Of a DNA stretch of 64,000 nt, positions 22,831-32,946 are shown piece by piece. The stretch is from the NCBI RefSeq assembly GCF_017355525.1, contig NZ_CP067395.1, forward strand, positions 4,743,001 through 4,807,000, in the 5' to 3' direction. Origin of the DNA: Lysobacter enzymogenes (GTDB lineage: Bacteria > Pseudomonadota > Gammaproteobacteria > Xanthomonadales > Xanthomonadaceae). Positions within the stretch are counted from its first letter, which is position 1, and every line of letters starts with the position of its first letter. The notes beneath the pieces were generated by a model. The model saw only the letters and a program-made list of their open reading frames with translations. It did no database searches and had not been told where the DNA came from. Both the position numbers and the translations under genes were made by a program.

Positions 22831-24114
22831 TCATTCTCCGGAGATGCGGACGGTTTCGGCGTTGGCGAACTGGTCGGCGCCGGAGACCACGATGCGGTCT
22901 CCCGGCTGCAAACCCTCGAGGATTTCGACTTGACTCAGGCTGCTCGCGCCGGCGCGGATGACGCGGCGGGTGGCGACGCCGGCGGACACGACGTAGGCGC
23001 TGTGGCCGCCGTCCTGTTCCAGGAACGGGCCGCGCTCGACGATCAGCGCGTTGCGGCGGGTGTCGAGCACGATGCGCGCGCTCAGGCGCTGGTTCTGGCG
23101 CAGCGCCGGCGGCTGCTTGCCGTCGAAACGCAGGCGGCTGGCGACTTCGCCGGACACCACTTCCGGCGACACCGCCGAGATCTTGGCCGCGTAGCTCTGG
23201 CCGTCGTTGCCGGCGATCTGCGCCGGCATGCCGATGGCGAGGTCGCGGGCGAAGCTTTCCGGCACCTTGATCTCGACCTCGAACACGCCCAGGTCGACCA
23301 CGCTGAGCACCGGGTCGTTGATCGCGACGTTGGCGCGCTGCGCCACCTGCACCTGACCGACCTGGCCGTCGAACGGCGCGCGCAGGGTCAGCGCGTCGAC
23401 CTGGCGCTGGGCCTCGGCGACGATCGCGGCCTGGCGCTGCGCCAGCAGGCGCTTGTTGCGCGCGTCCAGGCTGGCGCTGCGGTCCTGGCGGCCGATGCCT
23501 TCGCGCGCATGGCTCAGGCCGATATCGGCCTTCTTCAATTCGTCCTCGGCCTTGGCCACGTCGACCTTGGCCACCGCGCCGCCGGCGAAGGCGCGGTTGT
23601 AGCGCTCCAGGTCGCGCTCGGCGGCGGTGCGGTCGATCCGGGCCTGGTCGAGTTCCTTGCGCGCGGTGGAGCGCGCCAGTTCGCCGTCGAGCTCGGCGCG
23701 GCTGGCTTCGGCTTCCAGGCCGGCGAGGGTGGACTGTTCCTGGGCCAGCTTGCTGCGCAGCTCGGGGCTGTCGATCTCGGCCAGCACCTGGCCCTTGCGC
23801 ACCGCGTCGCCGGCGACGACCTTGAGGTCGACCGAACCGCCGGCGATGGCGTACAGCACCGGGCTGTTGGCGGCGATCACGCGGCCGTCGGCGGCGATGT
23901 CGCGGACCAGGTCGCCGCGCTTCACTTCGGCGATGCGCAGGCGCTCGGCCGACACCGAAGAACCGCTCGCGGCCCAGCCCGAGGCGACCCAGGCGCCGGC
24001 GCCGAGCACCGCCGCGCCGACGGCCACGGCCAGCGCCCACTGCCGGCGGCGGCGGTTGTGGCCCGCGGCGGGGGCGACGCGGTGGTCCTGGGCGGAGGTG
24101 TCGCGGATGCTCAT
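22831..24114 (-). CDS. Periplasmic adaptor (HlyD/MacA-like membrane fusion protein)
   Basis: 427 residues. A short cytoplasmic N terminus and one transmembrane helix (about 25-47) precede a barrel/lipoyl half (GDAVRKGQVLAEIDSPELRS), an alpha-helical hairpin rich in Ala/Glu (about 120-225), the second lipoyl half (LRAPFDGQVGQV) and C-terminal beta domains. It would bridge the MacB-type permeases to an outer membrane channel. The start at MSIRDTSAQD (24114) is chosen because a TTG at 24165 would lie inside the sigma-54 promoter. Confidence 0.88.
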   Translation of the reverse strand: MSIRDTSAQDHRVAPAAGHNRRRRQWALAVAVGAAVLGAGAWVASGWAASGSSVSAERLRIAEVKRGDLVRDIAADGRVIAANSPVLYAIAGGSVDLKVVAGDAVRKGQVLAEIDSPELRSKLAQEQSTLAGLEAEASRAELDGELARSTARKELDQARIDRTAAERDLERYNRAFAGGAVAKVDVAKAEDELKKADIGLSHAREGIGRQDRSASLDARNKRLLAQRQAAIVAEAQRQVDALTLRAPFDGQVGQVQVAQRANVAINDPVLSVVDLGVFEVEIKVPESFARDLAIGMPAQIAGNDGQSYAAKISAVSPEVVSGEVASRLRFDGKQPPALRQNQRLSARIVLDTRRNALIVERGPFLEQDGGHSAYVVSAGVATRRVIRAGASSLSQVEILEGLQPGDRIVVSGADQFANAETVRISGE

Positions 24115-24147
24115 CGGGCTGCTCGGTTGGGTCTCTGCCCAAATACC

Positions 24148-24165
24148 AAGCACATCCCGTGCCAA
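24148..24165 (-). promoter_or_regulatory. Sigma-54 promoter of the exporter operon
   Basis: Read on the minus strand the site is TTGGCACGGGATGTGCTT. The invariant GG and GC are separated by exactly 10 bases, and TGGCAC is a perfect -24 element. Transcription would begin near 24139, about 25 bases before the ATG at 24114. An NtrC-family regulator is encoded 7.5 kb downstream in the same direction. Confidence 0.85.
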
Positions 24166-24191
24166 CTTTAACTGATTGATTTTAAAAGGTG

Positions 24192-24241
24192 GACAGGCCT
24201 GTCAGGGCGTCCGTCCGTCCGGACGCGGTGTCCGCGCGGAC
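24192..24241. promoter_or_regulatory. Palindromes upstream of the sigma-54 promoter, candidate enhancer sites
   Basis: Three perfect palindromes lie 30-80 bases upstream of the -24 element: GACAGGCCTGTC (24192-24203), GTCCGGAC (24217-24224) and GTCCGCGCGGAC (24230-24241). The shared GtCC/GGaC ends suggest one dimeric DNA-binding protein, plausibly the response regulator at 15302-16675. The region also precedes glmS on the other strand, so some could belong to that gene. Confidence 0.5.
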
Positions 24242-24307
24242 GCCGTCACGGCCGTCCCGGCCGCGCCGCCCTTAGAATGCGGTCACATTTTCTCGGACGC
24301 TCCCCGC

Positions 24308-26140
<1,833 letters not shown>

Positions 26141-26238
26141 GCGGCGGCGCGAGCCGATCGGGACGCGCCGAATGAGCCGGTTCGGCTGCATTCGGCGTGT
26201 TGCGTAGGGACGACGGGCAACCAGGGGCGGCAAGGACG

Positions 26239-27174
26239 ATGCAGGCAAGCACACGCAAGCGCGGCGGCGCGATTCTGGCCGCAGCGTCGCTGTTGGTCGC
26301 CGCGGGATTGGCGGCCGGGTGGATGTGGGGCCGCGAACGGCCCGGCGCGCAGGCCGACCGGCAGGGCGCGCCGGCGCAAGCGCCCGATGCGTCCGCGCCC
26401 GGCGCCGCGCCGACGGCCTCGTCTTCGCCGCGGCCGTTGCCCGCGGGCCGCTTCCAGGACATCCGCGGCGCGCTGGAAGTCCGCGCGCGCGCCGGCGATG
26501 CGCAAGCCGCCTACCGCTTGGGCGAAGTGCTGGGCCGCTGCCCGGGCTATGAGCCGATGCCCGGCGGCGCGTTCACCGACCTGCTCGCGCGCACGATCGC
26601 CAAGAGCGGCACTACGATGCTGCGCATCGGCGACCGCAAGTTGGACGATCCGGACGTTTTGGACATGATGCTCTACGCCAAGGATCGGGCCGACGCGATC
26701 TGCGGCGGCGTCGGCGATCTGGCCGGTTCGGTGCGCAAGGGCGAGGCGCGCGAGTGGATGGAACTCGCGGCCGAGCGCGGGCACACCCAGGCGATGGTCG
26801 ACTACGGAAACTTCGCCTTCGAGGACCTGCCCTCCGACGGCGACTTGCTCGACCATGCCGAGGAAGTGGCGCAGCGGCGCGAGCGCGCACGCGGCTATCT
26901 GCGCCGCGCGTTCGAAGCCGGCGATGCCGACGCGATGCTGGCGCTGGCCGCCGCGCACGGCAACAAACCGTACCTGGGGCGCGACACCACCCAGTCGCTG
27001 GCTTACTTCAAGGCCTATCGGCGCACCGCTGCGGCGCGCAAGCTGCCGCGCGGGGTGATCAATATGATCGAACAGCAACTGACCCAGAACGCGAGCGCGC
27101 AGGAACTGCGCGATTCCGAGCAGCGCTCCGCGCAGATCCTGCAGGCGTTCCAGCAGCGCAGGGCGCCGCGATGA
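26239..27174 (+). CDS. Membrane-anchored Sel1-like repeat protein
   Basis: 311 residues. A signal-anchor helix (about 10-30) is followed by a Pro/Ala-rich linker and helical repeats resembling Sel1-like repeats, such as AREWMELAAERGHTQAMVDY and ARGYLRRAFEAGDADAMLAL. Such repeats bind proteins or peptidoglycan-related partners. No enzymatic motif is seen. The stop overlaps the ATG of a paralogous gene (ATGA). An upstream GTG at 26197 is also possible. Confidence 0.7.
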   Translation: MQASTRKRGGAILAAASLLVAAGLAAGWMWGRERPGAQADRQGAPAQAPDASAPGAAPTASSSPRPLPAGRFQDIRGALEVRARAGDAQAAYRLGEVLGRCPGYEPMPGGAFTDLLARTIAKSGTTMLRIGDRKLDDPDVLDMMLYAKDRADAICGGVGDLAGSVRKGEAREWMELAAERGHTQAMVDYGNFAFEDLPSDGDLLDHAEEVAQRRERARGYLRRAFEAGDADAMLALAAAHGNKPYLGRDTTQSLAYFKAYRRTAAARKLPRGVINMIEQQLTQNASAQELRDSEQRSAQILQAFQQRRAPR

Positions 27175-28247
27175 AACGCCTGATCGGGTGGGGCGCGCTG
27201 TTGTTGCTGCTGGCAGGATCGGCGTTGTGGGTTTTCCGCGGCCGCAGCGCTTCCGCCCCGGCCGCGTCCGCCGCGCAGGTCGCCTACAGCGGCCCGGACC
27301 CGGCCCGGCGCGGCGCGGCCGCGAGCGCGCAGGATCCGGCGACGACGCTGCGCCAGCGCTTGGCGACGCCGCTGGACGCAGAGCCGCTCGACCGCGATTG
27401 GGCGCGACGCATCCATGCCGACATCCTCGCGCGCGATCCCTCGCAGCGATGGTGGCTGCTGCCGTTCGCCGAGGTCTACGCCGAACTGCGCGCTGCGGCG
27501 GAAAAAGGCGATGCGCGGGCGCAGTACGCGCTCGGCCGCCGCTCCGCGGATTGCCTGGCCACGATGCGCGACGACACGCCCGCGAATCTGCTGAGCCGGT
27601 TGGATCAGGAGACGGAATTCGCCAAGGACGGCCCCTATGCGCAACGGCGCATGGCCAATATCCGCCAGCAGACCCGCGACGCCCTGGCGCGCTTCGATGC
27701 CTGTTCCGGGCTTGATCGCCCCTGGGCGGACGAGTCCCTGGCGTGGCTCGAACGCGCCGGCCGCGGCGGCGCCGAAGGCGCCAGGCTCGGCTACGTCAGC
27801 GCCTGGGCCAGGCAGCTCGGCGGCGATCGCGACGCCTTGATCGCCGGGATCGAGCGCGTCGCGGCGCAACGCGCGTTGGCGCGCGAGTGGCTGGAGCAGG
27901 GCCGCGCCGCGGGCGACGACAGCGCGCTGGATCTCTACATCGACGCCTATTCCGGCGCCAACGGTCTGTATCCGCGCGACCGGGTGCAGGAGTTGGCGTA
28001 TCGCTATGCGCGCGATCTGGTCCAAGGCCGGCGCAATTCGCAGTTCGATTCGCTGTGGGCCAAGGGGCCGATGCGCTACGGCCAGGACCTGAGCGCGCAG
28101 CAGTGGGATGCGGCGGAAGCGCAGGGGCGCGAGATCTTCAAGGCCTATTACGAAGCGCGTCCGGTGTGGCGCAACGGCAAGCCGCCGTCTTTGCCGCCGC
28201 CGCCGTCGCTGCCGCCGACATCGACGCCGCCGCAGGTCGAGGGATGA
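27171..28247 (+). CDS. Membrane-anchored Sel1-like repeat protein, paralogue of the preceding gene
   Basis: 358 residues. It starts MKRLIGWGALLLLLAGSALW, a signal-anchor or uncleaved signal, then repeats like LRAAAEKGDARAQYALGRRS and AREWLEQGRAAGDDSALDLY. The Cys in LGRRSADC aligns with LGEVLGRC in the upstream protein, supporting duplication. The C-terminal 20 residues are Pro-rich. Translation is coupled to the preceding gene by a 4-base overlap. Confidence 0.7.
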   Translation: MKRLIGWGALLLLLAGSALWVFRGRSASAPAASAAQVAYSGPDPARRGAAASAQDPATTLRQRLATPLDAEPLDRDWARRIHADILARDPSQRWWLLPFAEVYAELRAAAEKGDARAQYALGRRSADCLATMRDDTPANLLSRLDQETEFAKDGPYAQRRMANIRQQTRDALARFDACSGLDRPWADESLAWLERAGRGGAEGARLGYVSAWARQLGGDRDALIAGIERVAAQRALAREWLEQGRAAGDDSALDLYIDAYSGANGLYPRDRVQELAYRYARDLVQGRRNSQFDSLWAKGPMRYGQDLSAQQWDAAEAQGREIFKAYYEARPVWRNGKPPSLPPPPSLPPTSTPPQVEG

Positions 28248-28282
28248 CCGGAGCGGCGTTCTCGCCTGCGGCGCTTTGCGTT

Positions 28283-28301
28283 GCAAACGAGAATCGTTCT
28301 C
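28283..28301 (+). promoter_or_regulatory. Fur box before the TonB-dependent receptor
   Basis: The sequence gcaaacgagaatcgttctc contains the symmetrical core GAGAA-TCG-TTCTC, a good fit to the Fur 19-mer. It lies 40 bases before the receptor start codon, where it would overlap the promoter, giving iron repression. Confidence 0.75.
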
Positions 28302-28340
28302 ACATATAGTGCGTGCGTCCCGTCGCACGCAGCAGTCCCC

Positions 28341-30527
28341 ATGTCCGCTCGATCCTGCCTCGCCCTGTCCCTGGCGGCGATGCTCGCGCCTGCCCAGGCG
28401 CAGAACGTCCCGCAACCTCAGGCTACGGATCGGGCCGCCGCTTCGGGTTCCGACGCGGGCGCTGCCGCGGCACCCGCGCCGACCTCGGTCACCGACCTCG
28501 ACTCGGTCCAGGTCATCGGCCGCGCCCAGCGCCTGTACAAGGCCGACCAGGCCGCGGTCGGCACCCGCACCGGCACGCCGCTGGAACGCGTGCCGCAATC
28601 GGTGCAGGTGCTGCCGCGCGAACTCATCGACGACCAGGCCGCGCGCCAGGTCACCGACCTGTACCGCAGCATCAGCGGCATCAGCTACTTCAGCTACGCC
28701 GGCGTCACCCTGCGCGGATTCCGCCAGGAAAACGTGCTGTACGACGGCCTGCGCGGCGATCCGTACTCGGGCTTCTCGGTGCCGCAGCTGTTCAACATCG
28801 AACGCATCGAAGTGCTCAAGGGCCCGGCCGGCGCGTTGTACGGCGGCGGCGATCCGGGCGGCGTCATCAACTACGTCAGTAAGAAACCCAAGCGCGAGAG
28901 CGAACGCAGCATCGAACTGCAGGCCGGCAATTACGGCTTCCGCGCCGCTTCGGTCGAACTGACCGGCCCGCTCGCGAACAACGAGCGTATCCGCTACCGC
29001 GTCGGCGCCTACGCCGACGACGAGAATCCCTTTCGCCGCAACACCGATGCGCAGAGCGTCATCGGCGATTTCGGCCTCGCCTTCGACATCGGCGACACCG
29101 GCGAACTGAGCCTGCAATACACCGATGTCACCCAGAACCTCGGCGGCAACCGCCTGCGCGGCGTGCCGGTCGACGACAACGGCCGCTTCCTGACCTCGAC
29201 CCGCTGGAACCACAACGAGCCGACCGACTACCTGGACATGCGCGCCAAGGTCGCCTCGGCGCGTTTCTCCGCTAAGCCCAGCGACAGCCTCGACATCGAC
29301 GTGTCCGCGCGCTGGTTCGAGAACCAGGAAGCGCAGCAGTACCACGAGCCGATGGGCCTGATCGACCGCGACCGCGACGGCGTGCGCGAATGGATGACCC
29401 GCCAGTTCCGGGACCAGTTGCGCGACAACCGGGCGGTCGCGGTCAACGCCAATCTGGTCAAGCGTTTCGAATTCGCCGGCATGCCGCATCAAGTGCTGTT
29501 CGGCGCCGACGCCTATCGCGCCGACAGCGACTTCAAGGGCCGCACCGCCAATTCCGACACGGCGCGCGGGCCGGTGCCGGGCATCGACCTGTTCCGTCCG
29601 GTCTACGGCCTGACCTCGGCCGCGAGCTATCGTCTGGAGCGCTTCGCCTGGAGCGGCACCAGCACGCGCGGCAACCGCTACGGCGCTTACCTTCAGGACG
29701 AGATCGGCCTGTCCGAGCGCTGGTTCCTGCTCGCGGGCCTGCGCTGGGACGGTTTCAAGGACGAGAACCGGCTCAACGGCAGCAGCGTGGACGGCGACGA
29801 CCTGAGCTGGCGCCTCGGCGCGACCTTCGCCGCGACCCGCGCCACCAATCTCTACGCCAGCCTCGCCAGCGGCTTCCTGCCGCAGAGCACCAACAACCAG
29901 AATCCCAACGCCGGCGGGCCGTTCGATCCCGAGCGCAGCCGGCAGTGGGAGATCGGCGCCAAGTCGAGCCTGTTCGACGGGCGGGCGACGTTGAACGCGG
30001 CGCTGTACCGGATCGAGCGGCGCAACATCCTGCAGGCCGACGGCCGCGTGGTGAACGGCGTCAGCCAGCTCGCGCCGTTGGGCCTGGTGCGCAGCGAAGG
30101 CCTGGAGATCGACCTGCTCGCCGACCTGACCTCGCGCTGGGTGCTCAACGTCGCCTACGCCTACAACGACGCGCGCGTGCTCGAAGCCGGCCGCAACGGC
30201 ATCGTCAATTCCAGCGGCGGGCGCTTCGCCAACGCGCCGCGCAACAAGCTCGGGGTGTGGACGCGCTACGACATTCCAGCGTTGCGTTCGGCGCTCGGCT
30301 TCGGCCTGGACTACGTCGACGAACGCGTCAGCCTCGACGGCCAGCGGGTCAAACCCTACACCGTGTTCGACGCCAGCTGGCAGACCCAGTGGCGCGACTG
30401 GAAATTCCAGGCCAACCTCAAGAACCTGTTCGACAAGGTCTACGCCGCCAGCGGCTTCATCGAGCGCAACGGCCATTTCCCCGGCGAACCGCGGCGTTTG
30501 TACCTGCAGGCGCAGTACAGCTTCTGA
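28341..30527 (+). CDS. TonB-dependent siderophore receptor
   Basis: 728 residues. Signal peptide (cleavage after about AQAQ), plug domain with LERVPQSVQVLPRELIDDQ, VTLRGF and IERIEVLKGPAGALYGGGDP, and a 22-strand barrel ending YLQAQYSF with the terminal aromatic. The plug signature is that of ferrichrome/pyoverdine-type hydroxamate receptors. A Fur box precedes it, and a PepSY membrane protein follows 10 bases later, so this is an iron-siderophore uptake operon. Confidence 0.92.
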   Translation: MSARSCLALSLAAMLAPAQAQNVPQPQATDRAAASGSDAGAAAAPAPTSVTDLDSVQVIGRAQRLYKADQAAVGTRTGTPLERVPQSVQVLPRELIDDQAARQVTDLYRSISGISYFSYAGVTLRGFRQENVLYDGLRGDPYSGFSVPQLFNIERIEVLKGPAGALYGGGDPGGVINYVSKKPKRESERSIELQAGNYGFRAASVELTGPLANNERIRYRVGAYADDENPFRRNTDAQSVIGDFGLAFDIGDTGELSLQYTDVTQNLGGNRLRGVPVDDNGRFLTSTRWNHNEPTDYLDMRAKVASARFSAKPSDSLDIDVSARWFENQEAQQYHEPMGLIDRDRDGVREWMTRQFRDQLRDNRAVAVNANLVKRFEFAGMPHQVLFGADAYRADSDFKGRTANSDTARGPVPGIDLFRPVYGLTSAASYRLERFAWSGTSTRGNRYGAYLQDEIGLSERWFLLAGLRWDGFKDENRLNGSSVDGDDLSWRLGATFAATRATNLYASLASGFLPQSTNNQNPNAGGPFDPERSRQWEIGAKSSLFDGRATLNAALYRIERRNILQADGRVVNGVSQLAPLGLVRSEGLEIDLLADLTSRWVLNVAYAYNDARVLEAGRNGIVNSSGGRFANAPRNKLGVWTRYDIPALRSALGFGLDYVDERVSLDGQRVKPYTVFDASWQTQWRDWKFQANLKNLFDKVYAASGFIERNGHFPGEPRRLYLQAQYSF

Positions 30528-30537
30528 CCGCCGCGCT

Positions 30538-31665
30538 GTGAACGCCGCCACGCCAGCCGCCCAGGCCAGCCAGAAATCCGCGACGCGGCGGCTGTGGTTC
30601 GACCTCCACAGCTGGCTCGGGCTCAAGCTCAGCATTTTCATGAGCTTCGTCTTGCTCACCGGCACGTTGGCGGTGCTGGCGCACGAAATCGACTGGCTGC
30701 TCAATCCGCCGATGCGGGTCCAGCCCGACCCCGCGCGCCGCGCGAGCTGGGGCGAGATGGTCGACGCGGTGCGGCGCGCGCATCCGTACTGGACTGTGGA
30801 AACGCTGCAAGCGCCGCAGGCTTCGCGCTTCGCCGCGCAGGCCACGGTACGCACCGAACGAGGGCGGCCGCGCTTCGTCTGGGTCGACCCGTACCGCGGC
30901 GTGGTCACCGGCGACACCGGCTGGTTCAATGCGCACCGTTTGCTGCGCAACACCCATCGCCATCTGATGATGCCGACCGCGATCGGCGTGCCGATCGTCG
31001 CTGCGCTGTCGGTGCCGCTGCTGTTGTCGGGGCTGAGCAGCCTGTACATCTACAAGCGCTGGTGGCGCGGCTTCGCCGCATGGCCGCGGCGCGAGCGGCC
31101 GCGGCGGTTCTGGGGCGACCTGCACCGTTTGCTCGGCGTGTGGAGCCTGGCTTTCGTGCTGCTGATCGGCGCGACCGGCCTGTGGTATCTGGTCGAATCG
31201 CTCGGCGGCGACGCGCGCGTGGTCAAGCCGCCGGCGGCGAAACACGCGCAGGCGCTCGCGGCCGATGGCGCGACCGTCGACCGCGCGGTGGCCGAAGCCA
31301 AAAAACGCTGGCCGCAGTTCGAAGTCGAAGGCGTCGCGCCCGGCGGCAAAGACGGCACCTTGCTGCTGACCGGGCAGGCCGACGCGGTGCTGGTGCGTCC
31401 GCGCGCCAACGCCATGGCGTTCGACGCCGCCGACGGCCGCTGGCTCGGCGCGCGCGACGGCCAGGACTTGAACCTGCACCAGCGCATTTCCGAAATGGCC
31501 GATCCGCTGCATTTCGGCGACTTCGGCGGGTTCTGGCTCAAACTGGTGTGGTTCGGGTTCGGCGCCATGCTCAGCGCGTTGAGCTTGTCCGGGGTGTATC
31601 TCTATGGCCTGCGCATCGCCGACGGCTGGCGATCGGCGCAGCGCAAGCGCGAGCGCGGCGCATGA
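30538..31665 (+). CDS. PepSY-associated transmembrane protein, putative ferri-siderophore reductase
   Basis: 375 residues with four transmembrane helices (around 25-48, 145-168, 197-220 and 335-360) and a periplasmic PepSY-like segment. The conserved WLGLKLSIFMSFVLLTGT start and RLLGVWSLAFVLLIGATGLWY are typical of the PepSY_TM family, members of which (e.g. FoxB) reduce iron-siderophores. It starts with GTG 10 bases after the receptor and overlaps the next small gene. Confidence 0.85.
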   Translation: MNAATPAAQASQKSATRRLWFDLHSWLGLKLSIFMSFVLLTGTLAVLAHEIDWLLNPPMRVQPDPARRASWGEMVDAVRRAHPYWTVETLQAPQASRFAAQATVRTERGRPRFVWVDPYRGVVTGDTGWFNAHRLLRNTHRHLMMPTAIGVPIVAALSVPLLLSGLSSLYIYKRWWRGFAAWPRRERPRRFWGDLHRLLGVWSLAFVLLIGATGLWYLVESLGGDARVVKPPAAKHAQALAADGATVDRAVAEAKKRWPQFEVEGVAPGGKDGTLLLTGQADAVLVRPRANAMAFDAADGRWLGARDGQDLNLHQRISEMADPLHFGDFGGFWLKLVWFGFGAMLSALSLSGVYLYGLRIADGWRSAQRKRERGA

Positions 31666-31769
31666 GCGTCTGGCGCGCGATCTGGCTCGGCATGGGCCGC
31701 TGGAAATGGCTGTGGCTGGCGCTGCTGCTGGTCTGGATGGCGCTGATGCCGGCCGAGATCGCGCGCTGA
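31662..31769 (+). CDS. 35-residue membrane peptide coupled to the PepSY gene
   Basis: The ATG overlaps the PepSY stop (ATGA). The product opens MSVWRAIWLGMGRWKWLWL, has a single hydrophobic helix and ends PAEIAR. Translational coupling and the clean Trp-rich transmembrane segment make it credible despite its size. It probably associates with the PepSY membrane protein; no function is known to me. Confidence 0.65.
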   Translation: MSVWRAIWLGMGRWKWLWLALLLVWMALMPAEIAR

Positions 31770-31872
31770 GCGCGGCGTTCACGCGCGCGCGACGATCTTT
31801 TCACTTCGCCGTGGCGGCCGGCTTACCGCGTCGCGCCTAGGCTGCCTGCATCGTTTGGATAGAGGCAGCGAC

Positions 31873-32730
31873 GTGCATATCGTGCTTGGCGGAACCGGAC
31901 ATGTCGGCTCGTACCTGGCCCGCGAACTGATCGCGCGCGGCGAGCCGGTGACGGTGGTGACGCACAACCCGGAGCATCGCGACGAATGGCTCGCGCGCGG
32001 CGCGCAAGTCGCGCTGATCGACGTGCACGACACCGCCGGCCTGCGCAAGCTGTTCCGTCGGGGCCGGCGCCTGTTCCTGTTGAATCCGCCGGCGGCGCCG
32101 TCCACCGATACCGATGCCGCGGAAAAGGCCAGCCTGTACTCGATCCTGGCCGCGCTGGAGGATTCGGGCCTGGAGAAGATCGTCGCCGAATCCACGTACG
32201 GCGCGCAGCCGCTCGAACGCGCCGGCGATCTGGGCATCCTGTACGAGATGGAGCGCGGGCTGCGCAAGCTGGGGATCGCGTACAGCGTGATCCGCGCCGC
32301 CTACTACATGAGCAACTGGGACGCGTCGCTGGACGACGCGCGCGAGCGCGGCATCGTGCGCAGCTTCCTGCCGGCCGAGTTCCGCCTGCCGATGGTGGCG
32401 CCGCACGATCTCGGCGTGGCCGCGGCCGAGCTGATGACCGCGCCGGCCGACGAACAGGTGTTGCGTTACGTCGAAGGCCCGCGCCGCTATTCGCCCGCCG
32501 ATGTGGCCGCGTGCTTCGCCAGCGCGCTGGGGCGCGCGGTGACGGTGGAAGAAGTGCCGCGCGACCGCTGGGTCGAAGGTTTCCGCGAACTCGGATTCTC
32601 GCAGCCGGCGGCCGAGTCGTATGCGGCGATGACGGCGGCGACGGTCGACGGGCTGGAACTGGCCGACGATCCGGTGCGCGGCGCGACCACCCTGCGCGAG
32701 TACATCGACGCGCTCGCCGGCGCGGCCTGA
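31873..32730 (+). CDS. NmrA-like NAD(P)-binding oxidoreductase
   Basis: 285 residues. The Rossmann motif GGTGHVG at residues 6-12 begins the protein, and the arrangement with RRGRRLFLLNPPAAP resembles the atypical SDR NmrA/QOR2 subgroup that reduces quinones or senses redox. A catalytic YxxxK is not evident. The GTG at 31873 has GAGG seven bases upstream; an in-phase TTG at 31855 is less likely. Monocistronic, with a hairpin after it. Confidence 0.8.
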   Translation: MHIVLGGTGHVGSYLARELIARGEPVTVVTHNPEHRDEWLARGAQVALIDVHDTAGLRKLFRRGRRLFLLNPPAAPSTDTDAAEKASLYSILAALEDSGLEKIVAESTYGAQPLERAGDLGILYEMERGLRKLGIAYSVIRAAYYMSNWDASLDDARERGIVRSFLPAEFRLPMVAPHDLGVAAAELMTAPADEQVLRYVEGPRRYSPADVAACFASALGRAVTVEEVPRDRWVEGFRELGFSQPAAESYAAMTAATVDGLELADDPVRGATTLREYIDALAGAA

Positions 32731-32745
32731 GCGCGGCCGCAGGCC

Positions 32746-32805
32746 GGCGGGCGGGTCCGGACCGGCTTGCGCCGGCGCCGGCCCGCCCGCCGATGTTTCA
32801 TTTTT
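32746..32805 (+). terminator. Probable terminator before the paralogue cluster
   Basis: A 10-base perfect stem GGCGGGCGGG (32746-32755) / CCCGCCCGCC (32782-32791) is followed by an A/T-rich tract with five T's near 32801. It separates the NmrA gene from the 32947 operon. Confidence 0.6.
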
Positions 32806-32946
32806 GAAATGTCCTGAGCGCCGCGGCGGCGGCGTTTGATTCGGGGTGATCGGCGCGTCTCGCGCAATCGATCCAGACCACATGGAACCGGACGCGGCGC
32901 AGACAGCGCCGCGATGGCGAAGCTTTGCGCCGATAGGGAGAGATAC

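Noticed and set aside
24115..24165. TTG start extending the adaptor by 17 residues
   Set aside because: That sequence is the -24/-12 sigma-54 promoter and therefore untranslated.
24242..24307. glmS ribozyme in front of glmS
   Set aside because: Only about 65 bases separate the palindromes from the start codon, too short, and none of the conserved ribozyme core is visible.
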